Part shown: one piece after another, positions 16,096 through 25,713 of the stretch
How positions within the stretch are numbered: position 1 is the stretch's first letter
Layout of the letters: each line of letters begins with the position of its first letter
Assembly (NCBI GenBank): GCA_005502805.1
Contig: SCMY01000017.1
Coordinates: forward strand, 1 to 64,000
Length of the DNA stretch: 64,000 nt
Direction: 5' to 3'
From: Rhizobiales bacterium 2SD
GTDB taxonomy: Bacteria; Pseudomonadota; Alphaproteobacteria; Rhizobiales; Beijerinckiaceae
Made by a program: the position numbers and the translations under genes
Notes under the pieces: model-generated
Seen by the model: the letters and a program-made list of their open reading frames with translations, nothing else
What the model was told of the DNA's origin: nothing
Databases searched by the model: none

Positions 16096-17403
16096 TCATT
16101 TCGGAAAGGCGAGTTCGGGCAAGACCATCACGATCTGTGGGAAGACCGTAATGATCGCCACGGCGGCGACCAGCAGAAAAAAGAAGGGCAGGGCGGCGAG
16201 GGCGACCGTGTTCGAGTCCTTGCCCGACATGGTCTGCAGCACGAACAGGTTGAAGCCGACCGGCGGCGAGACCTCGGCCATCTCGACGATCAGCACCAGG
16301 AAGATGCCGAACCAGACCAGGTCGAAGCCGGCGGCCTTGATCATCGGGATGACGATCGCCGTGGTCAGCACGATCATCGAGATGCCGTCGAGCGCGGCGC
16401 CGAGCAGGATGTACATCACCGTGAGCGCGGCGATCAGCGCGTAGGGCGACAGGTGAAGGCTGTCGACCCATTCGGCCAGCGCGGCGGGGATGCCGGTATA
16501 GGCCATCGAGGTCGACATGAACGAGGCGCCGGCAAGGATCAGCATGATCATGCAGGTGATCCGGGTCGTGCCCATCACGCTCTGCCAGAACGCCTCTTTC
16601 GTAAGCGAGCCCGACCACCAGGCGATGCCGAACGAGCCGAGCACGCCCCAGGCGGCGCATTCCGTCGCCGTCGCCCACCCCAGCAGCAGCGACAGGAAGA
16701 CCAGCGCGATCAGCAGCATGCAGGGGATGAGATTGGCCGATTCCCTCAGCTTCTCGCGCAGGCTCATCTTTGGCTCGGGCGGTGGCGCCTGCTCCGGGTG
16801 TAGCAGATGCCAGATAGCGATGTAGCCGGAATAGAGCGCCATCACGAGCAGGCCGGGCAGGAAGCCGGCGAGGAAGACCTGGATGATCGAGACGTTGGCC
16901 GCCACCGCATAGACCACCATGGTGATCGAGGGCGGGATCAGGATGCCGAGCGTGCCGGCGCCGGCAAGCGAACCGAGCGCGAGCTTCTCATTGTAGCCGC
17001 GGCGCTTCAATTCCGGCAGGGCGATCTTGGCGACGGTGGCGCAGGTCGCGGCCGAGGACCCGGAGACCGAGCCGAAGATGCCGCAGGCCAGTACGTTGAC
17101 GTGCATCAGCCGACCCGGCAGCCAGTTCAGCCAGGGGGCGAGGCCGCGGAACATCTCCTCCGACAGCCGCGTGCGGTAGAGGATCTCGCCCATCCAGATG
17201 AACAGCGGCAGGGCGGCGAGCGTCCAGGAGGCGCTGTTGCCCCAGATCGTCGTGGCGAGCACGGAGCCGGCCGGGATGCCGCCGGCGACGAACTGCATCG
17301 CGACCCAGCCGCAGGCCATCAGCGAGATGGCGATCCAGACGCCGCCCGCGAGCAAGGCGGCGAGCAGGACGAGCAACAGCGCGGAGATTTCGATCATCGC
17401 CAT
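16096..17403 (-). CDS. TRAP transporter large permease, DctM family
   Basis: A 435-residue membrane protein with about 12 hydrophobic segments. DctM signatures are visible: CGIFGSVSGSSAATCATVAK, SLAGAGTLGILIPPSITMVV and EMAEVSPPVGFNLFVLQ. It drives sodium- or proton-coupled import of the ligand bound by DctP. Its start lies 3 bases after the dctQ stop, so the two are probably translationally coupled. Confidence 0.93.
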   Translation of the reverse strand: MAMIEISALLLVLLAALLAGGVWIAISLMACGWVAMQFVAGGIPAGSVLATTIWGNSASWTLAALPLFIWMGEILYRTRLSEEMFRGLAPWLNWLPGRLMHVNVLACGIFGSVSGSSAATCATVAKIALPELKRRGYNEKLALGSLAGAGTLGILIPPSITMVVYAVAANVSIIQVFLAGFLPGLLVMALYSGYIAIWHLLHPEQAPPPEPKMSLREKLRESANLIPCMLLIALVFLSLLLGWATATECAAWGVLGSFGIAWWSGSLTKEAFWQSVMGTTRITCMIMLILAGASFMSTSMAYTGIPAALAEWVDSLHLSPYALIAALTVMYILLGAALDGISMIVLTTAIVIPMIKAAGFDLVWFGIFLVLIVEMAEVSPPVGFNLFVLQTMSGKDSNTVALAALPFFFLLVAAVAIITVFPQIVMVLPELAFPK

Positions 17404-17406
17404 CGG

Positions 17407-17955
17407 TCAGACTCCGCTCGCCATGGCGCGCTCGACGATCTCTTCGTCGGATTGCGGCGGCGGCTTCTCGTAACGCGGCGGCTGGCCACGCAGGACGACA
17501 TGGACGAACTCGTCGAGCATGGCGATGAACAGGATGACGAGGCCGCCGGAATAACCGAGCTGGGGAATCCACATCGGCATTGCGACGACACCGCCGGCGA
17601 CGTCGTTGAACGCATAGGATTGCCAGGTCATCACCACGGCGTGCCAGGCGAAGAAGCCGGTGAAGCCGAGGCCGAGGATCAGCGAGAAAGTCTCGAACAC
17701 CCAGCGCTTGCGGCCCTGGAAATGGTCGATCAGCAGGCCGACCCGGATCATTTCGCCGGATTTGAAGGTGTGGGCGAGGCCGAGGAACGCCATCGCCGCC
17801 ATGCACCAGGAGGCGAAGTCGTCGCCGGCCGGGATGTTGAAGCCGACCTCGCGGCCGATCGACAGGCCCATCATCAGAACGAGGATCGCGATCAGGAAGA
17901 GGCCAGCGGCATAGCCGGCGAAGAGATAGAGCCCGTCGAGGAAGCGCCGGATCAT
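17407..17955 (-). CDS. TRAP transporter small permease, DctQ family
   Basis: A 182-residue protein with four hydrophobic segments (about residues 12-32, 47-65, 86-108 and 128-148) and the DctQ-type motif SWCMAAMAFLGLAHTFKSGE. The soluble C-terminus (RGQPPRYEKPPPQSDEEIVE) is cytoplasmic. It is the first gene of dctQMP. ATG 17955 is preferred; an in-frame GTG lies two codons upstream. A divergent 5-oxoprolinase gene shares the promoter region. Confidence 0.9.
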   Translation of the reverse strand: MIRRFLDGLYLFAGYAAGLFLIAILVLMMGLSIGREVGFNIPAGDDFASWCMAAMAFLGLAHTFKSGEMIRVGLLIDHFQGRKRWVFETFSLILGLGFTGFFAWHAVVMTWQSYAFNDVAGGVVAMPMWIPQLGYSGGLVILFIAMLDEFVHVVLRGQPPRYEKPPPQSDEEIVERAMASGV

Positions 17956-18120
17956 GCGCACGGTCCGCGACGATACGCGGTTGCGCCGGCCCGCTCGGCC
18001 ATGCGCAAAGCAGCGGTTGCCAGGACAGATCCTGTCATGAAAGCCTCCCCTCGACCGGCCCGGCCCCTCTGCCGTGTTCCGATCACATGGCCGATCCTAA
18101 TCGGCGAAACAGGCTTGTCA

Positions 18121-18151
18121 ACGTTTCATCGACGATTTATCGATGAAACGT
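18121..18151. promoter_or_regulatory. Perfect 12-7-12 inverted repeat, operator candidate
   Basis: ACGTTTCATCGA (18121-18132) and TCGATGAAACGT (18140-18151) are exact reverse complements separated by CGATTTA. It lies 166 bases upstream of dctQ and 35 bases upstream of the 5-oxoprolinase start, in an AT-richer patch where a promoter is expected. It is probably the binding site of a dimeric regulator controlling both transcription units; no regulator gene is adjacent. Confidence 0.7.
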
Positions 18152-18186
18152 CAAAGAGCCGCTATGGCCAATAATCGGGGGATCAG

Positions 18187-21100
18187 ATGACGAGTGGCCG
18201 TTGGGACTTCTGGATCGACCGTGGCGGCACCTTCACCGATGTGATCGGCCGTGATCCTGCAGGCAAGCTTTATGCCCGCAAGCTGCTCTCCGAAAATTCC
18301 GGCGCCTATCGCGACGCCGCCGTTCAGGGAATCCGCGACCATCTAGGTCTGAAAGCCGGTGAACCGATCCCTGCCGGCACGGTCGGCGAGGTCCGCATGG
18401 GTACGACGGTCGCGACCAATGCGCTGCTCGAGCGCAAGGGCGACCGCACCTTGCTCGTCACCACCAAGGGGTTCCGCGACGCGCTGCGGATTGGTTACCA
18501 GGCCCGGCCCGACATCTTCGCCAAGGAGATCATCAAGCCCGAGCAGCTTTACGACGCCGTGGTCGAGATCGAGGAGCGCGTCCTCGCTGACGGCTCGGTC
18601 GAGAAAGCCGCCGGCGAGGGCGCGATACGCGCTGCCCTGCAAGCGGAGTACGATGCCGGCTTCCGCGCTGTCGCCATCGCCTTCATGCATGGCTATCGCT
18701 ATCCGGCGCATGAGCAACTCGCTGCGAAGGTCGCCCGCGAGATCGGCTTTCCGCAGGTTTCGGTCAGCCATGAGGTTTCGCCGCTGATCAAGCTGGTCGG
18801 GCGCGGCGACACGGCCGTGGTCGACGCCTATCTCTCGCCGATCCTCGCCCGCTATGTCGCGCAGGTCTCGGAGGAACTCGACATCGCCCGCACCGGCGCG
18901 CGCCTGATGTTCATGATGTCCTCGGGCGGCCTCACCGCGGCTGAATTGTTCCAGGGCAAGGATGCGATCCTGTCCGGCCCGGCCGGCGGCGTCGTCGGCC
19001 TCGCCGAGACCGGTCGCTCGGCCGGCTTCGACAAGGTCATCGGCTTCGACATGGGCGGCACCTCGACCGACGTCGCCCATTTCGACGGCGAATATGAGCG
19101 CGCCTTCGAGACCGAGGTCGCCGGCGTGCGCATGCGCGCCCCGATGATGCTGATCCACACGGTTGCGGCCGGCGGCGGCTCGATCCTCCATTTCGACGGT
19201 TCGCGCTTCCGCGTCGGGCCTGACTCAGCCGGCGCCAATCCGGGCCCGGCCGCTTATCGCCGCGGCGGCCCGCTCGCCGTGACCGACGCCAACGTCATGG
19301 TCGGCAAGCTGATCCCGTCCTATTTCCCGGCGATCTTCGGCCCCGGCCAGGACCAGCCGCTCGATGTCGCGACCGTGCGCGAAAAATTTGCCGCGCTCGC
19401 AGGCGAAGTCGGCGATGGCCGTTCCCCTGAGGAGGTCGCCGACGGCTTCGTCCAGATCGCCGTCGCCAACATGGCCGAGGCGATCAAGAAGATCTCGGTC
19501 CAGCGCGGCTACGACATCACCCGCTATGCGCTGAATTCCTTCGGCGGCGCCGGCGGCCAGCATGCCTGCCTCGTCGCCGACGCGCTCGGCATCAAGACCG
19601 TGCTGCTGCACCCGTTCTCCGGCCTGCTCTCGGCCTATGGCATGGGCCTCGCCGAGATCCGCGCCACCCGCACCGCGGCGCTCGACGTGCCGCTGGATGC
19701 GCAGGCCAAGGCTGCGATTGGCGCGCTCGCCGACAGGCTCGGCGCCGAGGCGAAGGGCGAGGTCGCCGGGCAGGGCGTGGCCGAGGGCGATATCGCCCTG
19801 CATGTGCGCGCCCATATCCGCTATGCCGGCACCGACACCGCGATCGCGACGCCCTTCGGCAGCCGCGCCGAGATGCAGGAGGCCTTCCAGGGTGCGCACA
19901 AGGCCCGCTTCGGCTTCATGGACGAGACCAAGGCGCTGGTCGTCGAAGCTGTCGAGGTCGAGGCCGTCGGCGGTGGCGCCCGTTTCGAAGAGGCCGCTTC
20001 CGCCGAGAACGCTGGCGAGCCCGAAGTCGCCGAGCGCACCCGCTTCTTCTCGAAGGGACAGTGGCACGAGGCGGCGATCGTCCGGCGCGAGGCGATGGCG
20101 CGCGGCCAGGGCATTGCCGGCCCGGCCATCGTGATCGAGCCGAATCAGACCGTCGTGGTCGAGGATGGCTGGACCGCCAGGCTGACCGCGAAGGACCATC
20201 TCGTCCTCACCCGCAGCAAGGCGCTCGTCCAGCAGGCGGCGATCGGCACCAAGGCCGATCCGGTCATGCTCGAGATCTTCAACAACCTGTTCATGTCGAT
20301 CGCCGAGCAGATGGGCGTGACGCTGCAGAACACCGCCTATTCCGTGAACATCAAGGAGCGGCTCGATTTCTCCTGCGCGGTCTTCGACCAGACGGGTGCG
20401 CTCGTCGCCAATGCCCCGCACATGCCGGTGCATCTGGGCTCGATGGACCGGTCGGTCGAGACGGTGATCTCGAACAATCCGGTGATCCGCCCGGGCGACG
20501 TCTATTGCCTGAACGCGCCCTATAATGGCGGCACGCACCTGCCCGACATCACGGTCTGCACTCCGGTCTTCGACAATGAGGACCAGGACATCCTGTTCTG
20601 GGTGGCGAGCCGCGGGCATCATGCCGATGTCGGCGGCACCGCCCCGGGCTCGATGTCGCCGCTGGCGACCAACATCGAGGAAGAGGGCGTCTACATCGAC
20701 AATTTCAAGATCGTCGATCAGGGCCGCTTCTGCGAGGAGGGGCTGATCAAGCTGCTGACCGGCGCACGCTATCCCGTCCGCAACGTCGTCCAGAACGTCA
20801 ACGATCTGAAAGCGCAGATCGCCGCCAATGAGAAGGGCGTGGCGGAGTTGAGCAAGATGATCCGCTCCTTCGGGCTCGACGTCGTCCAGGCCTATATGGG
20901 CCATGTCCAGGACAATGCCGCCGAGAGCGTGGCGCGGCTGCTGACCCGCCTGCACGACAGCGAATTCACCTATCCGATGGACCAGGGCTGCGCCATCAAG
21001 GTGAAGATCACCATCGATCGCGACAGGCGCGAGGCGACGGTCGACTTCACCGGCACCTCGCCGCAGCGCGAGGACAATTTCAACGCGCCGGCCCCCGTCA

Positions 21101-21786
21101 CACGCGCCGCCGTGCTCTATGTCTTCCGCGTCATGGTCGACGACGCGATCCCGATGAATGCGGGGTGCCTGCGGCCGATCAAGGTGATCGTGCCGGAGGG
21201 CTCGATGCTGGCGCCGCGCTATCCGGCCGCCGTCGTCGCCGGCAATGTCGAAGTCTCGCAGGCGGTCACCAATACGCTGTTCGGCGCGCTGGAGGCGATG
21301 TCGTCCTCGCAGGGCACGATGAACAACCTGACCTTCGGCAACGACCAGTACCAGTATTACGAGACGATCTGCTCGGGCTCGCCGGCCGGGCCGGGCTTCA
21401 ACGGCACCTCCGGCGTCCACGTCCACATGACCAATTCGCGCCTGACCGATCCGGAGATCCTGGAGACACGCTTCCCAGTCGTGCTGGAGGATTTCCACAT
21501 CCGCGCCGGCTCCGGCGGCAAGGGCGAGTGGAATGCCGGCGATGGCACCAGCCGCACCATCCGCTTCCTCAAGACGATGGACTGCGCCATCCTCGCCTCG
21601 CACCGCAAGGTCCGCCCTTTCGGCATGAAAGGCGGCGAGCCGGGGCAGCTGGGCCAGACGCTGGTCCGGCGGCTGTCAGGTGAGCTGGAGGAGCTGAAGC
21701 CATCGGACCAGACGCTGCTCCAGGCCGGCGAAGCGGTGACCGTGATCACGCCGACGGCGGGAGGCTATGGAAAGCGCAAAGGCTGA
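18187..21786 (+). CDS. Single-chain 5-oxoprolinase / hydantoinase (HyuA-HyuB fusion)
   Basis: A 1199-residue protein. Residues about 6-190 are the hydantoinase/oxoprolinase N-terminal domain (FWIDRGGTFTDVIGRDP), about 205-490 the HyuA ATPase-type domain (GFDMGGTSTDVAHFDGEYER), and about 695-1190 the HyuB domain (FNNLFMSIAEQMGVTLQNTA, GSGGKGEWNAGDG). This full-length fusion matches ATP-dependent 5-oxoprolinase (L-pyroglutamate to glutamate), but hydantoinases and acetone carboxylases share the fold, so the substrate is not certain. The divergent TRAP operon may import its substrate; that is inference. An SDR gene follows after 34 bases. Confidence 0.85.
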   Translation: MTSGRWDFWIDRGGTFTDVIGRDPAGKLYARKLLSENSGAYRDAAVQGIRDHLGLKAGEPIPAGTVGEVRMGTTVATNALLERKGDRTLLVTTKGFRDALRIGYQARPDIFAKEIIKPEQLYDAVVEIEERVLADGSVEKAAGEGAIRAALQAEYDAGFRAVAIAFMHGYRYPAHEQLAAKVAREIGFPQVSVSHEVSPLIKLVGRGDTAVVDAYLSPILARYVAQVSEELDIARTGARLMFMMSSGGLTAAELFQGKDAILSGPAGGVVGLAETGRSAGFDKVIGFDMGGTSTDVAHFDGEYERAFETEVAGVRMRAPMMLIHTVAAGGGSILHFDGSRFRVGPDSAGANPGPAAYRRGGPLAVTDANVMVGKLIPSYFPAIFGPGQDQPLDVATVREKFAALAGEVGDGRSPEEVADGFVQIAVANMAEAIKKISVQRGYDITRYALNSFGGAGGQHACLVADALGIKTVLLHPFSGLLSAYGMGLAEIRATRTAALDVPLDAQAKAAIGALADRLGAEAKGEVAGQGVAEGDIALHVRAHIRYAGTDTAIATPFGSRAEMQEAFQGAHKARFGFMDETKALVVEAVEVEAVGGGARFEEAASAENAGEPEVAERTRFFSKGQWHEAAIVRREAMARGQGIAGPAIVIEPNQTVVVEDGWTARLTAKDHLVLTRSKALVQQAAIGTKADPVMLEIFNNLFMSIAEQMGVTLQNTAYSVNIKERLDFSCAVFDQTGALVANAPHMPVHLGSMDRSVETVISNNPVIRPGDVYCLNAPYNGGTHLPDITVCTPVFDNEDQDILFWVASRGHHADVGGTAPGSMSPLATNIEEEGVYIDNFKIVDQGRFCEEGLIKLLTGARYPVRNVVQNVNDLKAQIAANEKGVAELSKMIRSFGLDVVQAYMGHVQDNAAESVARLLTRLHDSEFTYPMDQGCAIKVKITIDRDRREATVDFTGTSPQREDNFNAPAPVTRAAVLYVFRVMVDDAIPMNAGCLRPIKVIVPEGSMLAPRYPAAVVAGNVEVSQAVTNTLFGALEAMSSSQGTMNNLTFGNDQYQYYETICSGSPAGPGFNGTSGVHVHMTNSRLTDPEILETRFPVVLEDFHIRAGSGGKGEWNAGDGTSRTIRFLKTMDCAILASHRKVRPFGMKGGEPGQLGQTLVRRLSGELEELKPSDQTLLQAGEAVTVITPTAGGYGKRKG

Positions 21787-21820
21787 GGCTTAGGTCTGGT
21801 CTTCAAGACGGAGACCAACC

Positions 21821-22516
21821 ATGCCCCAGACCTGGATGATCACCGGTGCCAATCGCGGCATCGGCCTGGCGTTGACGATGGAGTTGTTGCGGCGAGGCGA
21901 CCATGTCGTCGCCGCGGCGCGCGATCCCTGGGGCGGGGCGCTGGCGGAGGTCGCCGGTGGCCAGGCGGGGACACTGACCCCGCTCGAGCTCGACGTCACC
22001 TCCGACAGGAGCGTCGCCGCGGCCAAGCAGGCGCTCGATGGCCGGCCGATCGACGTGCTCGTCAACAATGCCGGCGTCTATGGCCCGCGCGACAAGCAGT
22101 CGGCGCTCGACATGGATTTCAAGGCCTGGCGCGAGGTCTTCGAAGTCAATGTCTACGCGCCGCTGCGCGTATCGCAGGCCTTCCTGCCCAATGTCGAGGC
22201 CGGCTCGGGCCGCAAGATCGTCACCATCAGCAGCCGCATGGGCTCGATCGGCAGCAATCCTTCCGGCGCGATCGCCTATCGCTCCTCGAAGGCGGCGGTG
22301 AACATGGTGATGGTTGGCTTCGGCAATGCGGTGCGTGACAGCGAGGTCGCGGTGCTGCTCTTCCATCCCGGCTGGGTCCGCACCGATATGGGCGGCGGCG
22401 GCGCCGACATTCCGCCGGCCGAGAGCGCCGCCGGATTGATCGCGACGATCGACGCTTCCGGCATGCGCGACACCAACAGCTTCCGCAACTGGAAGGGCGA
22501 GGCGATCCCGTGGTGA
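21821..22516 (+). CDS. Short-chain dehydrogenase/reductase
   Basis: A 231-residue SDR. The cofactor motif is TGANRGIG (residues 8-15), NNAG follows, the catalytic Ser is in TISSRMGS and the Tyr/Lys pair in YRSSK. The later segment FHPGWVRTDMGG matches a subgroup of short SDRs related to C-factor/sniffer-type carbonyl reductases. NAD(P)-dependent oxidoreduction of an unknown carbonyl compound is expected. It may be co-transcribed with the oxoprolinase. Confidence 0.88.
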   Translation: MPQTWMITGANRGIGLALTMELLRRGDHVVAAARDPWGGALAEVAGGQAGTLTPLELDVTSDRSVAAAKQALDGRPIDVLVNNAGVYGPRDKQSALDMDFKAWREVFEVNVYAPLRVSQAFLPNVEAGSGRKIVTISSRMGSIGSNPSGAIAYRSSKAAVNMVMVGFGNAVRDSEVAVLLFHPGWVRTDMGGGGADIPPAESAAGLIATIDASGMRDTNSFRNWKGEAIPW

Positions 22517-22533
22517 TCGCCTCGCGTTGAGCC

Positions 22534-23151
22534 TCAATTGCCGCGGGTCGAGGCGAGCCAGAGCCCGCCGCCGATCAGGAAGCCGCCGCTGACCTTCGAC
22601 ATCAGCCGCACGCGCCGCTGCGACAGGAAGCGGCCGGCGCGGCCGGAGAGGACCGCATAGGCGCCGTCGCTGATCGCGGCGAACAGCATCGTGGTCGCGC
22701 CCATGATCGCGATCTGGGTGGCGTAGTCGCGTGTCGGGTCGAGGAACTGCGGGAAGAAGGCGCCGAAGAAGAGCAGCGTCTTCGGGTTGCTCAGCGCCAC
22801 CAGCAGCCCTTGCAGGAAGAAGCCGCCGCGCGGTGGGCGTGCCTCGATTGCGCTGCCGGCAGCGGCCCCGGCGCTGCGGTACATCTTCCAGCCCAGCCAG
22901 ATCAGATAGGCGGCGCCGGCGAGCCTGACCCAGTCGAACCAGTGACCCATCGCCGCGATCACCGAGCTCAGGCCGATACCGGCGACCGCGATCATGATCG
23001 CGAGGCCCGCCTGGGTTCCTGCCACGTTGAGAAGCCCGGCGCGGCTACCATGCTTCAGGCTGTTGGCGATGATCAGCGTCACGGTCGGGCCAGGTACGAT
23101 GATGATCACCAGGCAGGCGACGAGATAGGCGGCGAAGAGTTCGAGTGACAT
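22534..23151 (-). CDS. LysE/RhtB-family amino-acid exporter
   Basis: A 205-residue inner-membrane protein with six hydrophobic segments. The family signature PGPTVTLIIANSLKHGSRAG lies at residues 19-38, and NPKTLLFFGAFFPQF is the second conserved motif. Such proteins export amino acids or related metabolites. The Shine-Dalgarno GGAGG is 7 bases before the ATG at 23151. It is convergent with the SDR gene and divergent from an acetyltransferase gene, a pairing that might mean detoxification of one metabolite. Two other LysE-type genes are in the window. Confidence 0.9.
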   Translation of the reverse strand: MSLELFAAYLVACLVIIIVPGPTVTLIIANSLKHGSRAGLLNVAGTQAGLAIMIAVAGIGLSSVIAAMGHWFDWVRLAGAAYLIWLGWKMYRSAGAAAGSAIEARPPRGGFFLQGLLVALSNPKTLLFFGAFFPQFLDPTRDYATQIAIMGATTMLFAAISDGAYAVLSGRAGRFLSQRRVRLMSKVSGGFLIGGGLWLASTRGN

Positions 23152-23242
23152 GGAGTAGCCTCCGGCGGCTTGGCGGCCGCCTCGCAGGCGGCGCGTCATT
23201 CCTCTCCTGTTTGCGCAGGCCTGTCGAGAGAGGAGGGCGGAC

Positions 23243-23827
23243 GTGCCAAAGTCTGATGTCCAAGTCGTTCCGCTGACTCCGGAGCGCTGGCCGGCGCTGG
23301 AGGAGCTCTTCGGCCCGCAAGGGCCCTGCTATGGCTGCTGGTGCAATCATTTCCGCATGCCGCCGAAGCTGCGCAAGCCATTGCTCGGCGAGGGTGCGCG
23401 GCAGCTTTTCGAGGACCGGGTGAGGAAGGGGCCGCCGCCCGGCGTGCTCGCCTTTGCCGGCGATGTGCCGGTCGGCTGGCTGCAAATCGGACCGCGTGCG
23501 CACGTGCCCGAGTGGAATAATCCGCGCAGGGCCTCGACGCCGCTGCCGGATGCGCCTGCCGAGGACGAGCGCAATTGGGCGGCCTCCTGCTTCTTCGTGC
23601 GCAGGGGCTTTCGTGGCCAGGGCGTCACGGCGGCGCTGCTGGCCGGCGGGGTCGTTTTCGCCCGAGCCAGCGGCGCCTGCCTGGTTGAAGCCGCGCCAAT
23701 GGACAACGAGGCCAAACGCAGTGCCGATGGGCTCTATGTCGGGCCGGAAAGCGTGTTCCGGAGGGCCGGCTTCGCCGAGGTCGCGAGGCAAAAGCCCGGC
23801 CGCCCGCTGATGCGGTTCGTCTTGTAG
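23243..23827 (+). CDS. GNAT-family N-acetyltransferase
   Basis: A 194-residue protein with acetyl-CoA pyrophosphate-loop motif A FFVRRGFRGQGVTAALLAGG, preceded by strand GVLAFAGDVPVGWLQIG and followed by FRRAGFAEVAR. An early CYGCWC motif is shared by a subgroup of GNAT proteins. Substrate is unknown. The start is GTG at 23243 with GGAGGG about 6 bases upstream. It is divergent from the LysE exporter. Confidence 0.88.
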   Translation: MPKSDVQVVPLTPERWPALEELFGPQGPCYGCWCNHFRMPPKLRKPLLGEGARQLFEDRVRKGPPPGVLAFAGDVPVGWLQIGPRAHVPEWNNPRRASTPLPDAPAEDERNWAASCFFVRRGFRGQGVTAALLAGGVVFARASGACLVEAAPMDNEAKRSADGLYVGPESVFRRAGFAEVARQKPGRPLMRFVL

Positions 23828-23960
23828 CGAGAGCGTCGTCGCAGGAGGGGCGAAAGGTTGGATGTCAAGCCAATTATTTTAGATTTTTTAGATACTTAGC
23901 TGGCTCCGTTAAGGATCTGTTTGTCTCGCATTTGCGAAAGGTCTGCCCGCTGACGAAGCG

Positions 23961-25646
23961 GTGAAGACGATGCGGCCGTTCGGGCTTACAGCCAAGATCA
24001 CAGTCCTGTTCGCGATCTTCGGGATCGCCGCCGCGCTTGGTCTGGCGAGCGCGGTCAGCGGTCTCGATTCCGTCCATGGGATCGATCGCGAGGCCTTCGC
24101 CGGGCAGCAGCTCGCCAACAAGGCGGCGCTGCTGTCGAGCCGGGTCGCGCAGGCGTCGCTCCTCAGTCGTTTCGACGATGCGACGGAGCCGAGGGCGATC
24201 GCAACCGCGCTCGACCAGCTCGATGAAGCGGTCGACTTGGTCGATGCCGCCCGCGCAAATTTGCTGTCGTCGCTGCCGGCAGCTCTGTTGCAGGCCAGCG
24301 CCTCGCTGGATCCGCGCATAAGAACCTTCATCGCCTTCCAGCGCGATATCGTCGATATCGGCCGGCGCGTCTCACCCAAGGCCGCATTGATCGAGGCTTC
24401 CGCAGCCGAAGCGCGCGAGAATGTCCGCCAGATCATCGCTGCAACGGCGCGTTTGCGCGACGATCTCGATCGTCAGGCCGGACTCGCGGCCAGCCGTGCC
24501 GGCGACCTGGCGAAAGAGGTCCGGCTGCGCGTGATCCTGATCGCTGTCGGGTTGCCGCTGGCTGGCGGCCTGCTCGCGATCCTGCTGCTGCGGACCTATC
24601 TGACCCTGCCCTTGCGCGAGCTGATGGAGACCATCGCCAGGGTCACCTCCTCGAACCGGATCGTCGAGGTGCCCTATGGCAAGCGCCGCGATGAGATCGG
24701 CCAGCTTGCCCGTACGGTGCGCGCGCTGAGCGAGGTCCGCGCCACGCTCGTCACCCGCGATGCCGAGGCCGATCTGGCACAGCAGCATCGGCAGCACCGG
24801 ACAGAGGAACTGCACAGGATCGCCCAGGAGTTCGAGGCGCGCATCGGCCGTCTGCTCGCCGATATCGCTCGGCTGAGCGAGGGCCTGCGGGCGGCGCTCG
24901 CCGCATCCGCACTCCGTGCCGGCCAGATCTCGCACAGCGGCAGCACCGCCGCGCAGGCCGTTGCCGGAGCCGGCGACGAGGCAGAGCGCATCGCCGATGC
25001 TGCCGTGCGGCTGGAGGAAGTGGTCGAGCAGATCAATCGCGAGGTCCGGCGCGTTTCCGAGACCGCGAGCCTGGCGACCCGCGACGCTGCCGGCACGGTC
25101 GGCCTCGTCGGCCGTCTGACCGAGAACGCCGGCAAGATCCGCGACGTCGTCCAGCTGATCGAGGCGATCGCCCGGCAGACCAACCTGCTCGCGCTCAATG
25201 CCACCATCGAGGCTGCCCGTGCCGGCGCGCATGGCCGCGGCTTCGCCATCGTCGCCAGCGAGGTGAAGGCCCTGGCGACGCAGACAGCCGACGCCACGGC
25301 GCAGATCTCCAAGCGGATCGCGACCGTCGATACGGCACTCTCGCAGGCCGCTCAGGCGATCACTGGCATCGCCAGCCGCGCCGCTGCGGTCGAGCAGGCG
25401 AGCACCGAGATCTCGACCATGGTCGCCTCGCATACCGGCCTGTTGCAGGGGCTCGGCGAGACCATCGCCCGCATCTCGGTGGTCACCGGACAGGCCGCCG
25501 CGGCGGTCACCACGATCGCGGGCGCAGGCGTCCAGACAGCGTCCCATGCCGAGCAGGGCGCGAGCGGCGCCCGCCAGCTCGACGAGCGCATCTCGGCCCT
25601 GCAGGCGGAAGCCGATGAGTTCGCCCGGCGCCTGCGCGCCGCCTGA
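23961..25646 (+). CDS. Methyl-accepting chemotaxis protein
   Basis: A 561-residue chemoreceptor. TM1 spans about residues 9-33, a helical periplasmic sensor about 34-190, and TM2 about 192-213, followed by HAMP (LPLRELMETIARVTSSNR). The signalling tip is IEAIARQTNLLALNATIEAA and ARAGAHGRGFAIVASEVKAL; coiled coils flank it. It should pass ligand signals to CheA/CheW. No CheR/CheB-docking pentapeptide is seen at the end (LRAA). The ligand is unknown. GTG at 23961 is used, with ATG three codons later as an alternative. The 130 bases upstream are AT-rich. Confidence 0.92.
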   Translation: MKTMRPFGLTAKITVLFAIFGIAAALGLASAVSGLDSVHGIDREAFAGQQLANKAALLSSRVAQASLLSRFDDATEPRAIATALDQLDEAVDLVDAARANLLSSLPAALLQASASLDPRIRTFIAFQRDIVDIGRRVSPKAALIEASAAEARENVRQIIAATARLRDDLDRQAGLAASRAGDLAKEVRLRVILIAVGLPLAGGLLAILLLRTYLTLPLRELMETIARVTSSNRIVEVPYGKRRDEIGQLARTVRALSEVRATLVTRDAEADLAQQHRQHRTEELHRIAQEFEARIGRLLADIARLSEGLRAALAASALRAGQISHSGSTAAQAVAGAGDEAERIADAAVRLEEVVEQINREVRRVSETASLATRDAAGTVGLVGRLTENAGKIRDVVQLIEAIARQTNLLALNATIEAARAGAHGRGFAIVASEVKALATQTADATAQISKRIATVDTALSQAAQAITGIASRAAAVEQASTEISTMVASHTGLLQGLGETIARISVVTGQAAAAVTTIAGAGVQTASHAEQGASGARQLDERISALQAEADEFARRLRAA

Positions 25647-25713
25647 ACCGGCTTGCCTTGGCCGCCCGACTCGCGGCCTTGTGCGCCATGCCCAACAGCA
25701 TCCGCATCACCCC

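Noticed and set aside
16061..16678. N-terminal extension of the DctP frame to 16678
   Set aside because: This part overlaps dctM out of frame; the signal peptide and Shine-Dalgarno at 16060 fix the real start.
19225..21603. 792-codon open frame antisense to the 5-oxoprolinase
   Set aside because: No motif, composition typical of an antisense shadow in high-GC DNA.
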